Assembly: GCF_016908855.1 (NCBI RefSeq)
Contig: NZ_JAFBER010000029.1
Coordinates: forward strand, 1-32,563
DNA length: 32,563 nucleotides
Reading direction: 5' to 3'
Source of the DNA: Scopulibacillus daqui
Lineage (GTDB): Bacteria > Bacillota > Bacilli > Bacillales > Sporolactobacillaceae
How positions within the stretch are numbered: the first letter of the stretch is position 1; the number at the start of each line of letters is the position of its first letter. Below are positions 30,629 through 32,563 of the stretch, piece after piece. The notes below the pieces were generated by a model that worked only from the letters and a program-made list of their open reading frames with translations, was not told the origin of the DNA and made no database searches. Both the position numbers and the translations under genes were made by a program.

Positions 30629-31062
30629 TTACAGCATTTTTATAAATTGGCCGAAAGAGTCACTTAATTTATAGGTATTCTCTTCTTCACTTGAACTTTC
30701 TAATTCTAAAGCATTATCCCAATAATAAATTCCCTTTTCTTCTTCTTGATTTATTAAAACTAACAAACCTGAGCCATAGTCTGCTCCTATAATAATTGTA
30801 TTTTCTATCATATCTTCTTGATATTCTTCATTCCAGTCTCCTAAATCATAATTATCCTCTAAATCTAATCCAAATAATACTCCTAACACCATCTCCTCGT
30901 TTGCATCTTTTATCGGTACTGATTTGTATTTTTGCAACTCCTACATTATACTTTTTTTAAAAATTCCCTATAATCGTTTGGTAATTCAAAACCAATTTTC
31001 TTTTCAAATTCTAAGACTTGTAACTCGTTTTTAGTTCCAAATCCTTTTATTTTAGCAGTCAT
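30629..31062 (-). pseudogene. SUKH (SMI1/KNR4) immunity gene with two poly-A frameshifts
   Basis: ATG at 31062 with AGGAGG upstream reads MTAKIKGFGTKNELQVLEFE, then KKIGFELPNDYREFLKK, the SUKH N-terminal pattern (E-----LP-dY--FL). A seven-A run then throws the frame into a stop. Removing one A gives YNVGVAK, and removing one A from the next five-A run restores SVPIKDANEEMVLGVLFGLD, then DWNEEYQEDM and GADYGSGLLVLINQEEEKGI, ending FGQFIKML at 30629. SUKH proteins neutralise nuclease toxins of the LXG type, and one is encoded upstream here. Both lesions are in A homopolymers, so sequencing error must be excluded before calling it dead. Confidence 0.75.
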
Positions 31063-31241
31063 TTGTTAATAAACCTCCTAAACACTTTTTCTTCTAAGAA
31101 CCGCCAATATTATTTCTTTAACTTCAATGATTTTGTCTTACCCCAGATTAATCCAATTTTATTTGTTTTTAATAACATTTTCTTTGCAATAGATTAGGAA
31201 TGCAATTCAGATTTTCTGTTTTTAACATAATCAAAAATGAC

Positions 31242-31273
31242 AGCCACAGCTTTCTGAAAAAACTGTGGCTTTA
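31242..31273. terminator. terminator-like hairpin between the SUKH remnant and the immunity gene
   Basis: AGCCACAG (31242-31249) pairs with CTGTGGCT (31263-31270). T-rich sequence follows on both strands (TTATAAAT on the plus, and TTTTT after GTCA on the minus). It lies about 90 bases past the toxin-immunity operon and would end it. Confidence 0.6.
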
Positions 31274-31361
31274 TAAATGCTTAATTTTTATAAGCCCATA
31301 AATTGTGTTTTAAAATTTATGAGACATTCTAATTTTACCTTTAATTTCACATTAAACTATT

Positions 31362-31829
31362 TTAACTATTGCTTTTTATTTCTTCATACCATAAATCAAA
31401 AATATCATCTGGCAATAATTCATCATCCTCTGAGTAAACTAAGTCATATTTATACTGTCCTTTTAAGCTATTTTTTTTAACATCATAATGCAACTTCATT
31501 TCTGTTGGCATTTCTCTACCAAACTCTTTGCAATATTTATGAATTTCCTGCAAATCTTTAATCCCAATATCTAAAAGTGCCTCTTGTCTCTCCTCTGATA
31601 CATTTAAAATAGTATTTTCCTGATCATTTTCTCCTATTATAGCTTCATTAACCTTATGCTTTAAAACAACCTTATTATTTATTCTATAAAAAACATCAAA
31701 AGCATACATCTCCGGCTCATATGAGCAATAAATATAAATATCATCTGCTTTATTATGTACATACTCTAGACAAATTGAAACCATATCTGCTTGCAAGTCA
31801 GAAAAATAATCTTCAAATACCTTTGTCAC
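31362..31829 (-). CDS. probable immunity protein of the adjacent LXG toxin
   Basis: 155 aa starting MTKVFEDYFSDLQADMVSIC at GTG 31829, 8 bases after AGGAG; the longer frame to 31838 is not needed. It is acidic, soluble and has no signal. It begins 11 bases after the stop of the toxin gene, the standard toxin-immunity spacing. The sequence has a DUF600/YezG-like feel (a regularly spaced aromatic-acidic core ending KKNSLKGQYKYDLVYSEDDE), YezG being the antidote to the B. subtilis toxin YeeF, but I cannot confirm the family. Its role follows mainly from position. Confidence 0.7.
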   Translation of the reverse strand: MTKVFEDYFSDLQADMVSICLEYVHNKADDIYIYCSYEPEMYAFDVFYRINNKVVLKHKVNEAIIGENDQENTILNVSEERQEALLDIGIKDLQEIHKYCKEFGREMPTEMKLHYDVKKNSLKGQYKYDLVYSEDDELLPDDIFDLWYEEIKSNS

Positions 31830-31840
31830 AATTATCACTC

Positions 31841-32563
31841 CTAATTTCTGAATACTCTCTTTTTAACAGCACCATCAATTTTATATATCACTTCAAAGCT
31901 ACTTGGCCTTAGTTCACTTCCATCATAATGCACTTTAACTTTAACAGAAACTTCCTTACCTTTAGAAATTGCTTTCGCCCATTGGTTTTCTAATTTTTTA
32001 TAAATACTCAAATTAACTTTGCTAGATTGTGATACAAGATTATCCAGTTCCGGTGAGCCACCAAATCTATCACCAGCCAAGTGTCCTGCATGGTCACCTG
32101 GTTGCTTTCCCGGGGTATTGGATTTATGTGGTAACCTCTCTTCCCTTACGGTTAATTTTAAATTGTCAGCATTAAACTCATTAAGCCTTCCTAATTCGTC
32201 TGTTTTATATATATATTCATATTCACCAGTCTGATATTTTACGTTCGGCTTAAGCCTGCCATTTCCATCCATATGACTGCCGTCTCTTATTATATCATCA
32301 TTAGGCCTACTAATATTACTCGAACTTTCTTCGACTTTGCGAGCGGTAGCACTCTCGCCGCCTTCTCTACCAACAGCCTTCATCATCGTATCTTTAGCAC
32401 TCTTGACTACATCACCGACAGTCGTTTCCACTTTCCCTATTCCCGCGAATTCCGGTTGTAAAACCTGCGGGAGACGGATGTCGCCTGCTTTTTTGACAAT
32501 CTTGTTTGTCAGGCTGAGAGATTGGTTTTTGACTGCTTGATAGCTGTTACGAAAGGCGTTTTT
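31841..32563 (-). CDS. C-terminal part of an LXG-type polymorphic toxin (DNA/RNA nuclease)
   Basis: The frame is open from the right edge to the stop at 31841, giving 240 residues with the N-terminus outside the window. The first ~110 residues are linker-like (LTNKIVKKAGDIRLPQVLQP, TVGDVVKSAKDT). The rest is a non-specific endonuclease domain: VKYQTGEYEYIYKTDELGRL, then PGDHAGHLAGDRFGGSPELD with the catalytic D-H-A-G-H motif, then NLVSQSSKVNLSIYKKLENQ. This matches the C-terminal nuclease of YeeF-like toxins exported by the type VII (Yuk/Ess) pathway to kill neighbours. The LXG domain that would prove the export route is not in the window. Confidence 0.85.
   Translation of the reverse strand, partial: KNAFRNSYQAVKNQSLSLTNKIVKKAGDIRLPQVLQPEFAGIGKVETTVGDVVKSAKDTMMKAVGREGGESATARKVEESSSNISRPNDDIIRDGSHMDGNGRLKPNVKYQTGEYEYIYKTDELGRLNEFNADNLKLTVREERLPHKSNTPGKQPGDHAGHLAGDRFGGSPELDNLVSQSSKVNLSIYKKLENQWAKAISKGKEVSVKVKVHYDGSELRPSSFEVIYKIDGAVKKRVFRN

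Noticed and set aside
32337-32540. 67-aa plus-strand frame at the right edge
   Set aside because: Antisense to the toxin frame, which continues open to the window edge.

Overview
The window reads as chromosomal accessory DNA from a Bacillus of the subtilis/licheniformis group. The basis is the yclNOPQ-like siderophore operon, the Fur boxes, the strong GGAGG ribosome sites with frequent TTG/GTG starts, a glutamine/cysteine-rich spore-surface-type protein behind a sigma-K-like promoter, and an LXG-type polymorphic toxin. Species was not determined. There are no rRNA or tRNA genes and no CRISPR array.

Layout. 1-2840: the 3' end of an unknown gene, then a minus-strand compatible-solute ABC importer whose permease is fused to its binding protein (OpuF type). 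2896-7030: an iron block, made of a Fur-boxed short noncoding RNA (FsrA-like) and a Fur-boxed petrobactin/siderophore ABC operon (yclNOPQ). 7062-14853: a peptide-type ABC exporter and a VanRS-like two-component system, all on the minus strand. Two nearly identical operators (four 5-bp units at 11-bp spacing) mark one regulon: one operator lies before the ABC genes, the other before a 90-aa ORF that precedes the response regulator. A foreign segment lies between the two halves. It holds a decayed Tn3-type transposase, a small membrane protein, a divergent secreted protein, and two insertion-sequence-like ends inside a split terminator.

15230-17088: the repeat-rich, cysteine-rich protein and a convergent coiled-coil protein. 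17258-19937: an amino-acid permease followed by a DmpA-type aminopeptidase. 20144-24589: a DUF1259 protein; an XRE-cupin regulator divergent from azlCD-like exporter genes; a LysR regulator divergent from an EamA transporter. 24730-27171: a small basic secreted protein, a glutathione peroxidase, and a TetR regulator whose partner DHA2 drug-efflux gene survives only as a frameshifted stub.

27172-32563: an AT-rich, partly decayed tail. It holds small membrane proteins, a DUF4256 protein, a frameshifted small secreted protein, a SUKH immunity gene broken by two poly-A indels, an intact candidate immunity gene, and the C-terminal nuclease half of an LXG toxin that runs off the right edge.

The most interesting unannotated signals are the Fur-controlled sRNA at about 2971-3087, the duplicated 11-bp-period operators defining the two-component regulon, and the insertion that separated the sensor genes from their transporter.
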